Of a stretch of DNA of 64,000 bases, positions 8,702-18,186 are shown one piece after another. Below the pieces are notes generated by a model that saw only the letters and a list, made by a program, of their open reading frames with translations, did no database searches and was not told where the DNA came from. Source of the DNA: Agrococcus terreus (GTDB lineage: Bacteria; Actinomycetota; Actinomycetes; Actinomycetales; Microbacteriaceae); the NCBI RefSeq assembly GCF_014645235.1, contig NZ_BMLM01000002.1:604696-668695 (forward strand). The letters run 5' to 3'. The translations under genes and the position numbers were made by a program. Within the stretch, counting starts at the first letter, position 1. Every line of letters starts with the position of its first letter.

Positions 8702-9535
8702 ATGACCGCCGTCCACGGACCCACGTCGCCCGAGCAGATCACCGGATGGACGCAGCAGGACCTGCGCGACCGCTACCTCGTCGAGGACCTCTTCGTGCCG
8801 GGCGCCGTGCGCGTCGTGCCGACGCACTACGACCGCGTCGTCGCGGTGGGCGCCGTGCCCACCGACGCGCCGCTCGCGCTCGAGGCGATCCCCGAGATCC
8901 GCAGCGAGCGGTTCCTCGACCACCGCGAGATCGGCATCGTGAACATCGGCGCCGCCGGCACGGTCGTCGCCGACGGCGAGCGGCACGCCCTGGCTCCCGG
9001 CGCGTGCCTGTACCTCGGCCGCGGCGTCGGCGAGGTGGCGTTCGAGAGCGACGACGCGGGCACGCCCGCCCGCTTCTACGGCTTCTCGGCGCCCGCGCAC
9101 ACGACCTACCCGACGCAGCTCGTCGAGCCCGGCCAGGGCACCGTGCGCGAGCTCGGCGACCCGCTCACCTCGAACCGCCGCACGATCAACCAGTACATCC
9201 ACGAGGACGGCGTGCGCTCGTGCCAGGTCGTGATGGGCGTCACGCAGCTGCACGAGGGCTCGATGTGGAACACGATGCCGGCGCACACGCACGACCGCCG
9301 CACCGAGCTCTACGTCTACTTCGACCTCGCCGACGACGCGCGTGTGCTCCACCTCATGGGCCAGCCGCAGGAGACGCGGCACATCGTCGTCGGCGACGGC
9401 GGCCTCGTGCTCTCGCCCTCGTGGAGCATCCACTCGGGCGTGGGAACATCGAGCTACTCGTTCGTGTGGGCGATGGCGGGCGAGAACCAGTCCTTCGACG
9501 ACATGGACCACGTGCAGATCGTCGACATGAGATGA
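8702..9535 (+). CDS. kduI: 5-dehydro-4-deoxy-D-glucuronate isomerase
   Basis: A 277-residue KduI. Metal ligands of the cupin site are visible: His195, His197 and Glu202 in MPAHTHDRRTE, and His244 in SWSIHSG. It converts 4-deoxy-5-ketouronate, the spontaneous product of unsaturated uronate released by polysaccharide lyases, into the substrate of KduD. It follows the TRAP genes by 22 bp with AAGGAAG before the ATG. This is the strongest marker that the locus handles unsaturated uronates. Confidence 0.95.
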   Translation: MTAVHGPTSPEQITGWTQQDLRDRYLVEDLFVPGAVRVVPTHYDRVVAVGAVPTDAPLALEAIPEIRSERFLDHREIGIVNIGAAGTVVADGERHALAPGACLYLGRGVGEVAFESDDAGTPARFYGFSAPAHTTYPTQLVEPGQGTVRELGDPLTSNRRTINQYIHEDGVRSCQVVMGVTQLHEGSMWNTMPAHTHDRRTELYVYFDLADDARVLHLMGQPQETRHIVVGDGGLVLSPSWSIHSGVGTSSYSFVWAMAGENQSFDDMDHVQIVDMR

Positions 9536-9543
9536 GGCGCACC

Positions 9544-10335
9544 ATGACCGCGGAGCCCCAGGCCCTCGACGTGAGCCCCGCGCCCTCCGTGGGCGCGAGC
9601 GAGAAGACGCTGCGCGTGCTCGAGGCCGCGATCGCAAACCATCGCTTCACCGACATCGTCGACGACACGGGCCTCGCGAAGGCCACCGTGCACCGCATCC
9701 TCGCGACGCTCGTGGAGTCGGAGTTCATCACGGGCGACAGCGAGCGCGGCTACCACCCGGGCGCCCGGTTCCTTGCGATCGCCGGCCGCGCGATCTCGCG
9801 GCTCGACATCTCGTCGATCGCCGAGCCGATCGTCGACGCCCTCGTGCGCGACGTCGACTGCACCATCCACGTGGGCGCGCTCAACGGCTTCGAGATGGTC
9901 TACGTCATCCGCCGGGACTCCTCGAAGCCGTACCGGATGGCCTCGCGCGTGGGCCTGTCGATCCCGCTGCACTGCACCGGGATGGGCAAGGCCGTGATGG
10001 CCGACTGGTCGCCCGAGCAGGTCGACCGGATGGTCGCCGAGGTGGGGCTGCCCGCGCGCACCGAGCAGACGATCACCGACCCGGCGCGGCTCCACGAGGA
10101 GCTCGCTGCGATCCGCGCCCGCGGCTACTCGATGGACCTCGGCGAGAACGAGAACGGCACCGTGTGCGTCTCGGCGCCGATCCGCGACCACTTCGGCCGC
10201 ACCACCTACGGGCTCTCGATCTCGTCGATCGCGCTCGAGCACCCGGGCGAGAGCATCAGCGGGTTCGCGCCGCAGGCGATCGCCGCCGCCGACGCGATCT
10301 CGCGCGCGCTCGGCGCCCCGGAGCCGCGCCGCTGA
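9544..10335 (+). CDS. IclR family transcriptional regulator
   Basis: A 263-residue IclR regulator. An N-terminal winged helix (about residues 18-70, TGLAKATVHRILATLVES as recognition region) is followed by the effector-binding domain, with GLSIPLHCTGMGKA and a MDLGENENGTVCVSAPI stretch typical of the family. The ATG at 9544 has GAGG six bases upstream; another ATG at 9532 overlaps the kduI stop. It closes the TRAP-kduI operon and is the likely sensor of KDG or a related intermediate controlling both divergent operons. Confidence 0.9.
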   Translation: MTAEPQALDVSPAPSVGASEKTLRVLEAAIANHRFTDIVDDTGLAKATVHRILATLVESEFITGDSERGYHPGARFLAIAGRAISRLDISSIAEPIVDALVRDVDCTIHVGALNGFEMVYVIRRDSSKPYRMASRVGLSIPLHCTGMGKAVMADWSPEQVDRMVAEVGLPARTEQTITDPARLHEELAAIRARGYSMDLGENENGTVCVSAPIRDHFGRTTYGLSISSIALEHPGESISGFAPQAIAAADAISRALGAPEPRR

Positions 10336-10355
10336 CACGCTCCTCGCCGCCCGCC

Positions 10356-10393
10356 GTACGCCCGGCCGCCCCCTCGAGGGCGGCCGGGCGTAC
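10356..10393 (+). terminator. hairpin terminator after the iclR operon
   Basis: A perfect 16-bp stem (10356-10371 with 10378-10393) and 6-base loop follows the IclR stop by 20 bases. There is no U tract, which is common in GC-rich actinobacteria. Confidence 0.75.
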
Positions 10394-10402
10394 GCTGTCG
10401 GG
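10391..10402 (+). promoter_or_regulatory. leaderless-type -10 element before the small ORF
   Basis: TACGCT at 10391-10396 is followed by six bases and GTG at 10403, the same geometry as at a dozen other starts in this window. It would begin a transcript at the GTG. Confidence 0.45.
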
Positions 10403-10471
10403 GTGAGCATCGGGATGAGGCCCTCGGGGCGCGAGGAGGTCGTCGGCGTCGTCGCCGACGGCAGGGCCTAG
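10403..10471 (+). CDS. possible 22-residue leader peptide upstream of the FBP-domain gene
   Basis: A GTG-started ORF of 22 codons (MSIGMRPSGREEVVGVVADG, then RA) ending in TAG. It is supported only by its leaderless promoter geometry and its place 132 bases before the FBP gene. A small hairpin (10442-10448 with 10453-10459) lies inside it. CGGCAGGG at 10459-10466 could pair with CCCTGCCG at 10562-10569, which would disrupt the hairpin just before the FBP ribosome-binding site. It could be a regulatory leader or just chance open sequence. Confidence 0.35.
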   Translation: MSIGMRPSGREEVVGVVADGRA

Positions 10472-10564
10472 CCGCTCCCGGCACGCGCGCTCCGCGCCCC
10501 GCCGGCCAGCGGCACCGCGGTCGACCCCGACGAGGGTCCGCGCCGCCGTGCCTCCACCCATCCC

Positions 10565-10584
10565 TGCCGGGCGACCGCCCGGCA
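10565..10584 (+). promoter_or_regulatory. hairpin before the FBP-gene ribosome-binding site
   Basis: TGCCGGGC at 10565-10572 pairs perfectly with GCCCGGCA at 10577-10584 around a GACC loop. It ends six bases before the purine-rich site (GAGAGG) and about 20 bases before the ATG at 10604. Possible attenuator arm (see the leader-peptide finding). Confidence 0.45.
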
Positions 10585-10603
10585 TGACGAGAGGCGATCC
10601 CGC

Positions 10604-11098
10604 ATGCTCCCCATCGACGAGAAGGCCCTCCGCGGCGCGTTCGTGAACGCCAGCCGCAAGGAGGTCGCCGACATGACCCTGCCCGCCTGGTTCGACCGCG
10701 CCGACTGGGACGCGCTCGACCTCCTCGGCTGGCGCGATCCCAGGATCGCGCGCCGCGGCTACGCGATCCTGCCCGACCTCGACGGCGAGCCCGTCGGCGT
10801 GCTGCTGCGCCAGGCGGAGGCGTCGCCGCGCAGCCGCGCGCAGTGCAACTGGTGCCAGGATGTGCGCCTGCCGAACGACGTCGTCTTCTGGAGCGCGAAG
10901 CGCGCCGGAGCCGCGGGCAGGAAGGGCGACACGGTCGGCACGCTCGTGTGCGAGTCGTTCCAGTGCTCCGCGAACGCGCGGAAGCCGCCGACGGCGCCGT
11001 ACGACGGCTACGACGTGCTCGCCGCGCGCGACCGGCGCGTCGACGAGCTGCGGCTGCGCGTCGCCGGCTTCGCCGACGTGCTGCGGCACGGCCGCTGA
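10604..11098 (+). CDS. FBP domain-containing protein (EF-G-binding, FusB/FusC C-terminal type)
   Basis: A 164-residue protein resembling the C-terminal treble-clef zinc domain of the FusB/FusC EF-G-binding proteins. The four-cysteine zinc site is CNWC (about residues 83-86) and CESFQC (about 121-126). The N-terminal part (MLPIDEKALRGAFVNASRKE) is the usual short helical lead of actinobacterial members. Characterised FusB-type proteins release stalled EF-G from ribosomes and confer fusidic acid tolerance; whether this one does is not known. It stands alone between two hairpins. Confidence 0.82.
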   Translation: MLPIDEKALRGAFVNASRKEVADMTLPAWFDRADWDALDLLGWRDPRIARRGYAILPDLDGEPVGVLLRQAEASPRSRAQCNWCQDVRLPNDVVFWSAKRAGAAGRKGDTVGTLVCESFQCSANARKPPTAPYDGYDVLAARDRRVDELRLRVAGFADVLRHGR

Positions 11099-11114
11099 CC
11101 GGGCGCATCCGGTC

Positions 11115-11157
11115 GAGGGCCCGCGTCCTCCGTGCTCGCGCGGAGGACCGGGCCCTC
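11115..11157 (+). terminator. hairpin terminator after the FBP-domain gene
   Basis: Long stem: 11115-11123 pairs with 11149-11157 and 11125-11132 with 11141-11148, with one bulged base. It begins 16 bases after the stop codon. Confidence 0.7.
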
Positions 11158-11192
11158 CTCGCGTCCGATGTCTTTCGGGAACCCTCGACCGT

Positions 11193-11214
11193 AGGTTTCG
11201 GGATGCCGAAACCT
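11193..11214. promoter_or_regulatory. 9-4-9 palindromic operator, probable metalloregulator site of mntH
   Basis: AGGTTTCGG / CCGAAACCT arms are perfect and separated by GATG. The site covers the expected -35 region of the mntH promoter (TATCGT at 11220-11225). DtxR-family regulators such as MntR bind palindromes of about this size; MntR is inferred from the controlled gene. Confidence 0.6.
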
Positions 11215-11219
11215 GCCTG

Positions 11220-11231
11220 TATCGTCATCGC
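11220..11231 (+). promoter_or_regulatory. leaderless -10 element of mntH
   Basis: TATCGT at 11220-11225, then six bases, then the ATG at 11232. Transcription is predicted to start at the ATG. Confidence 0.6.
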
Positions 11232-12467
11232 ATGGCCACCGCCCCGACCGTCCTCGCCCGACCGCGCGCGGGCCTGCTCCTGCTCGGCCCCGCGCTCGTC
11301 GCGGGCGTCGCGTACCTCGACCCGGGCAACGTCGCCGCGAACGTCACCTCGGGCGCCCGCTACGGCTACCTCCTCGTGTGGGTGGTCGTCTGCGCCAACC
11401 TCGTGGCCTGGCTCATCCAGTACCTCTCGGCGAAGCTCGGCGTCGTCACCGGCAAGAGCCTCCCCGAGCTGCTCGGCGAGCGCTTCGGCTCGCGCGCCGG
11501 CCGCATCGCCTACTGGATCCAGGCCGAGGGCGTCGCGATGGCGACCGACCTCGCCGAGGTGATCGGCGGCGCCGTCGCCCTCTGGCTGCTGTTCGACATC
11601 CCGCTGCTCGCGGGCGGCCTCATCACGGGTGCGGTGTCGATGGTGCTGCTCTCGGTGCAGTCGCGGCGCGGGCCGCGCGCGTTCGAGCTCGTCATCATCG
11701 CGCTGCTCGCGGTCATCGTGCTCGGGTTCACCTGGGGCGTCGTGGTCGCGCCGCCCGACCCCGAGGGCCTCGTCGCCGGGCTCGTGCCGCGCTTCGAGGG
11801 CACCGACTCCGTGCTGCTGGCGGTGAGCGTGCTCGGCGCGACGATCATGCCGCACGCGATCTACGCCCACTCGAGCCTCGCGCGCGACCGCTTCCGCTCG
11901 CGCGAGGGCCTCTCGACCCCGACGCTGCTGCGCGCGACGCGCATCGACGTCTCGGTCGCGATGGTCATCGCGGGCGGCGTGAACCTCGCGATGATGCTGC
12001 TCGCTGCGGCGAACCTCGCGGGCGTCGAGGGCACCGACACGCTCGAGGGCGCGCACGCCGCTCTCGGCGAGGCGCTCGGCCCGATCGTCGCCACGATGTT
12101 CGCAGTCGGTCTGCTCGCCTCGGGCCTCGCGTCGACCTCGGTGGGCGCCTACGCCGGCGCCGAGATCATGCAGGGCCTCATCCACCGCCGCATCCCGCTG
12201 CTCGCCCGGCGCCTCGTCACGCTCGTGCCCGCGCTCGTCATCCTCGGCCTCGGCGTCGACCCGACGCTCGCGCTCGTGCTCAGCCAGGTGGTGCTGTCGT
12301 TCGGGATCCCCTTCGCGCTCATCCCGCTCGTGCGCCTCACCGCCGACCGCACGCTCATGGGCGAGCACGTGAACCGGCGGTGGACGACGATCGCGGGCGC
12401 CGCGGCGGCCGTCGCGCTCAGCGCGCTGAACGGGGTGCTGCTGTGGCTCGTGCTCACGGGCGCCTGA
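11232..12467 (+). CDS. mntH: Nramp family divalent metal (manganese) transporter
   Basis: A 411-residue Nramp protein with about 11 membrane segments. The two metal-binding signatures are present: DPGN in the first helix (about residue 31, YLDPGNVAANV) and MPH in helix six (ATIMPHAIYAHSS). It imports Mn2+ (possibly Fe2+) with protons. Two facts fit a manganese role: a palindromic operator overlaps its promoter, and a manganese catalase is encoded elsewhere in the window. The ATG choice is supported by the leaderless -10 spacing. Confidence 0.92.
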   Translation: MATAPTVLARPRAGLLLLGPALVAGVAYLDPGNVAANVTSGARYGYLLVWVVVCANLVAWLIQYLSAKLGVVTGKSLPELLGERFGSRAGRIAYWIQAEGVAMATDLAEVIGGAVALWLLFDIPLLAGGLITGAVSMVLLSVQSRRGPRAFELVIIALLAVIVLGFTWGVVVAPPDPEGLVAGLVPRFEGTDSVLLAVSVLGATIMPHAIYAHSSLARDRFRSREGLSTPTLLRATRIDVSVAMVIAGGVNLAMMLLAAANLAGVEGTDTLEGAHAALGEALGPIVATMFAVGLLASGLASTSVGAYAGAEIMQGLIHRRIPLLARRLVTLVPALVILGLGVDPTLALVLSQVVLSFGIPFALIPLVRLTADRTLMGEHVNRRWTTIAGAAAAVALSALNGVLLWLVLTGA

Positions 12468-12507
12468 GAGCCGGAGTCCCGGCCGCCCGGCCGCCCGCGC
12501 ACGGCAC

Positions 12508-12534
12508 GGGGCCCGGCGCATCGCGCCGGGCCCC
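12508..12534. terminator. bidirectional hairpin terminator between mntH and the protease gene
   Basis: Perfect 12-bp stem (12508-12519 with 12523-12534) with a 3-base loop, lying between two convergent genes. Confidence 0.75.
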
Positions 12535-12551
12535 GCTCCGATCGGATGGGA

Positions 12552-13523
12552 TCAGCTCTGTGCGGCCTGGTAGGCCGACTGGATGACCGAGCCCCAGTAC
12601 GGGCCGAACATCGTGTTGCGCACGGTCGAGTAGCCGAAGCTGTTCACCGAGTTCTGGACGCCCGCCGCGCCCGAGCCGATGAACCAGGGGCCGCCCGACG
12701 AGCCGCCGGTCATGTCGCAGGGGATCCCCTGCGACTGCGTGCCGTAGGCGTCGTTGCGCGCCGTGCCCGAGCAGGTCTCGAGCGTCTGGCCGTCGAACGG
12801 GCGCGCCGCCGGGTAGCCGTATGCGGTGTACGAGAGCCCGCGCGCCTGGTTGAAGGCGACGCCCGAGGCGCCCACCGTGTCGCTGAGGGTCGCGCTCGAG
12901 CCGGCCGGGCTCGCGACCACGGCGAAGCCGGTGTCGTAGTCGATGTCGCCTCCGCTCACCCACTGGCTGGGCGCGTGGAGCTCGGTCGCGGTCCACACGC
13001 CGAACGGCGTGCTGCCGTTCTCGTAGGCGGGCGCGAAGACGAAGTTCGTCGCGAAGGCGCCGGGGCCCTCGTTGAGGCAGTGGCCCGCGGTCGAGACGGT
13101 GCGCTCGTTCGCCGAGACGACGGAGTTGCCGGAGCAGACGTAGTCGACGCCGCCGAGGGTGAAGAAGACCTTGCCGATGTGCGCGACGGGGGCCACGGAG
13201 ACGGGCTGCGGCTTGGCGCTCGTCTGCGGCGCGCGGCCCGGCACGGTCGCGGGCGCGCCGGCGGCGACGTCCTGCGAGGCGCCGCGCGACTGGCCGGCGA
13301 CGAGCCGGTCGGCGTCGACCGCCGCCTCCATGCGGTCGGAGGTCCAATAGGCGCTCGTGGCCGAGGCGGAGGCGCCGACCGTGTGCGTGACGGTCGACGA
13401 CGCGGGCGCCGCGGTGGCCGCCTGCGCGCCGCCGAGCGCGAGCGCGCTCGCGGCGAGCGTCGCGGTCAGCCAGGCGAGGGGGCGGCGGGAGCGGCGGGCG
13501 CCCGGGGTCATGCTCTGGTGCAT
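12552..13523 (-). CDS. secreted trypsin-like (V8/glutamyl endopeptidase type) serine protease
   Basis: A 323-residue secreted protein. A twin-Arg-rich n-region and hydrophobic core end near ATAAP (residue 40), the likely signal-peptidase site; a linker/propeptide follows to about residue 105. The catalytic triad is His148 (TAGHC), Asp195 or 197 (GDIDYDTGF) and Ser276 (GGSSGGP). Cys130/149 and Cys251/269 may form disulfides. Overall it resembles the V8-like S1B peptidases of actinobacteria. AGGA lies six bases before the ATG; an in-frame ATG also exists four codons later. Confidence 0.87.
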   Translation of the reverse strand: MHQSMTPGARRSRRPLAWLTATLAASALALGGAQAATAAPASSTVTHTVGASASATSAYWTSDRMEAAVDADRLVAGQSRGASQDVAAGAPATVPGRAPQTSAKPQPVSVAPVAHIGKVFFTLGGVDYVCSGNSVVSANERTVSTAGHCLNEGPGAFATNFVFAPAYENGSTPFGVWTATELHAPSQWVSGGDIDYDTGFAVVASPAGSSATLSDTVGASGVAFNQARGLSYTAYGYPAARPFDGQTLETCSGTARNDAYGTQSQGIPCDMTGGSSGGPWFIGSGAAGVQNSVNSFGYSTVRNTMFGPYWGSVIQSAYQAAQS

Positions 13524-13661
13524 GGGTTCCTCATTCTCTCGAGTCGCATCGAACCTCAGGATCGGCTCAATGCGTGCTCAGAGTGAACCAAAGCGCACCG
13601 ACATCGCGCGGTCGTTCTCCACAGCCGCGTGCGGCGGCCGCACGGGCTCCGGGCGGATCGG

Positions 13662-14990
13662 CTAGCGGCGCCCGAGCTGGTGCCGGAGCGACGCCTCGAG
13701 CGTCGGCCGGCGGAACCGGTGCCCCGCTCCCTCGAGCACGGCGGGCACGACGCGCTGGTCGGCGAGCGCCACCTCCCGCGTCCCCTCCTCGCCGAGCAGC
13801 AGCCGCGGCGCGAGCTCGGGCGTGGGGATGATCGCGGGGCGATGGAGCACGGCGCCGAGCGTGCCTGCGTACTCGCGCTGGCGCACAGGGGCCGGCGCGA
13901 CGGCGTTGACGGGGCCGCGCATCGCCTCGTCGACGATCGCGCGGTGGTAGACGTCGACGAGGTCGTCGAGGTCGATCCACGACTGCCACTGCTCGCCGCC
14001 CGCGAGCGGTCCGCCGACCCCCGCCGCCCACAGCGGCCGGAAGAGCTGCAGGGTGCCGCCGCGCGGCGTCTGCACGATGCCGGTGCGCACCTGCACGGTG
14101 CGGACGCCGCCGGCCTCGGCCGGCCGGGTGGCGGCCTCCCAGTCGACGACCACCTCGGCGAGGAAGCCGTCGCCGGGCGCGGCGTCCTCGTCGAGGCGCT
14201 CGTCGCCGCGCGACGGCCCGTAGTAGCCGATCGCGGAGGCGCTCACGAGCGCGCGGACGCCGGAGGCAGCCGCGAGCTCGGCGAGCCTGCGGGTGGGCTC
14301 GACGCGGCTGCCGCGCACCTCGGCGCGGTGCTGCTCGTCGAAGCGGCCGAGGATCGAGGCGCCCGCGAGGTGCACGAGCACGTCGACGCCCTCGAGGAGC
14401 GCGGGGTCCGGCGACTCAGGGTCCCAGCGGCGCTCGCCCTCCCCCGGCTCGTGCCGCACGAGCCGCACGACCTCGTGGCCGCCGGTCGTGAGGAACGCCG
14501 ACAGGGCGGTGCCGATCAGGCCCGACGCGCCGGTCATCGCGATGCGCAGCGGTCCGACGCCCGCGGCGAGGTGGCGGGACAGGTCGTCGGCGAGCTGGCG
14601 GTGCCGGTAGGTGAACATGGGCCGCAGCGCGCGGGAGCCGATGGGCGTGTCGACGCTGTCGATCGCGCGCGTCCGCTCGCCGTCGGCGACGAAGCGGTGC
14701 TCGTGGTGCCAGCGGACCGGCGCGAGCGCGAGCGAGGCGAGCCCCTCGGTGACGCGCTCGTCGACGAACGCCTCGCCCGGCCGGTAGCCGTCGGGGTCGT
14801 GCTGCGCGATCCAGCGCTGCCCGGCCGGCAGCGCGAGCTCGGCGCGGCCGTCGCGCAGCGACTCCGCCTCGCGCACGATGCGGCCCGGCAGCCACGGCGC
14901 CTGCAGGCGCGCGAAGGCTCCGGGCCGCTCGTGCCAGGCCCACACCTCCTCGACGGGGGCGGGGACGGTGCTCCAGTGCTCGATGCCCAT
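13662..14990 (-). CDS. TIGR01777 family epimerase with N-terminal SRPBCC domain
   Basis: A 442-residue two-domain protein. Residues 1 to about 140 are an SRPBCC-like hydrophobic-ligand domain (PAPVEEVWAWHERPGAF). Residues about 148-442 are an extended-SDR domain of the YfcH/SulA family, with nucleotide motif MTGASGLIGTAL and YYGPSRGDERLDE. The reaction of this family is not established. The TAGCGT-six bases-ATG arrangement at 14990-15002 fixes the start. Two more SRPBCC genes follow immediately upstream on the same strand. Confidence 0.85.
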   Translation of the reverse strand: MGIEHWSTVPAPVEEVWAWHERPGAFARLQAPWLPGRIVREAESLRDGRAELALPAGQRWIAQHDPDGYRPGEAFVDERVTEGLASLALAPVRWHHEHRFVADGERTRAIDSVDTPIGSRALRPMFTYRHRQLADDLSRHLAAGVGPLRIAMTGASGLIGTALSAFLTTGGHEVVRLVRHEPGEGERRWDPESPDPALLEGVDVLVHLAGASILGRFDEQHRAEVRGSRVEPTRRLAELAAASGVRALVSASAIGYYGPSRGDERLDEDAAPGDGFLAEVVVDWEAATRPAEAGGVRTVQVRTGIVQTPRGGTLQLFRPLWAAGVGGPLAGGEQWQSWIDLDDLVDVYHRAIVDEAMRGPVNAVAPAPVRQREYAGTLGAVLHRPAIIPTPELAPRLLLGEEGTREVALADQRVVPAVLEGAGHRFRRPTLEASLRHQLGRR

Positions 14991-15002
14991 GTGCCGACGC
15001 TA
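14991..15002 (-). promoter_or_regulatory. leaderless -10 element of the TIGR01777 gene
   Basis: TAGCGT (reverse strand, 14997-15002), six bases, then ATG at 14990. Confidence 0.55.
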
Positions 15003-15034
15003 CGCGCGGCGCCTGGGCGTCGACCCGGCTCCGC

Positions 15035-17574
<2,540 letters not shown>

Positions 17575-17597
17575 TCGGCGCCGCGCTCTGCAGCGCT

Positions 17598-17632
17598 CGA
17601 GGGCCCGGCCGCGCTGTGCGCCCGGGCCCTCG
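17598..17632 (+). terminator. hairpin terminator after argG
   Basis: Perfect 11-bp outer stem CGAGGGCCCGG (17598-17608) with 17622-17632, 23 bases after the argG stop. Confidence 0.7.
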
Positions 17633-17645
17633 CCGCTCTTGCGCC

Positions 17646-17769
17646 GGTCGAGCCGCTCCGCCGCCGAAGGCGGCTGAGCGAGTCGAGACCACAGCGTGGC
17701 GGGCGCTCCGCCGCGCGAGTGGTCTCGAGACGCGCGCGGCCTGCGGCCGCCCGTTCCTCGATCAGCGGG
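17646..17769. repeat. dispersed GGTCTCGAGAC-type palindromic repeat (two arms)
   Basis: Two inverted units in tandem: 17646-17694 (GGTCGAGCCGC ... GTCGAGACCAC) and 17720-17769 (GTGGTCTCGAGACGCG ... TCCTCGATCAGCGG). Related copies occur at 24324-24369, 28926-29183, 45462-45508 and, degenerate, at 52889-52933. They lie in gaps except the copy inside lhr. Confidence 0.7.
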
Positions 17770-17852
17770 GATGGAACCAGGGCAGAGGTGTCCTCCCCCG
17801 CCTCCCCCATCCGTCATGGGGTTGACTGCATGACACCGATCGAGGAGGACCC

Positions 17853-18182
17853 ATGCGCTACGTGCTGTTCATCTGCACCGATCCGGAGGGCGAGCCGTAC
17901 GACGCCGCGACCGACGACCCGCAGGCCTGGTGGGAGCCGCTGCAGGCATCCGGCCAGTACGTGATCGGCGACCGGCTGCGGCCGGTCGAGGACGCGACGA
18001 CCGTGCGGGTGCGCGCCGGTGAGCGGATCATCACCGACGGGCCGTTCACCGAGAGCCGCGAGTGGATCGCGGGCTTCGACGTGGTCGAGGCCGACGACCT
18101 GGATGCGGCGATCGAGATCGCGGCCGGCCACCCGATGGCCCGCTTCGGCCGCATCGAGGTGCGGCCGGTGTGGCCGCTCTGA
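17853..18182 (+). CDS. YciI/YCII-related DGPF-domain protein
   Basis: A 109-residue YCII-fold protein with the family hallmark DGPFTE (62-67). The fold is ferredoxin-like; biochemical roles of this subgroup are not defined. AGGAGG precedes the ATG. The next gene four bases downstream is an ECF sigma factor of the group that is regularly paired with DGPF proteins, so the two probably work as one module. Confidence 0.88.
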   Translation: MRYVLFICTDPEGEPYDAATDDPQAWWEPLQASGQYVIGDRLRPVEDATTVRVRAGERIITDGPFTESREWIAGFDVVEADDLDAAIEIAAGHPMARFGRIEVRPVWPL

Positions 18183-18186
18183 CCGG

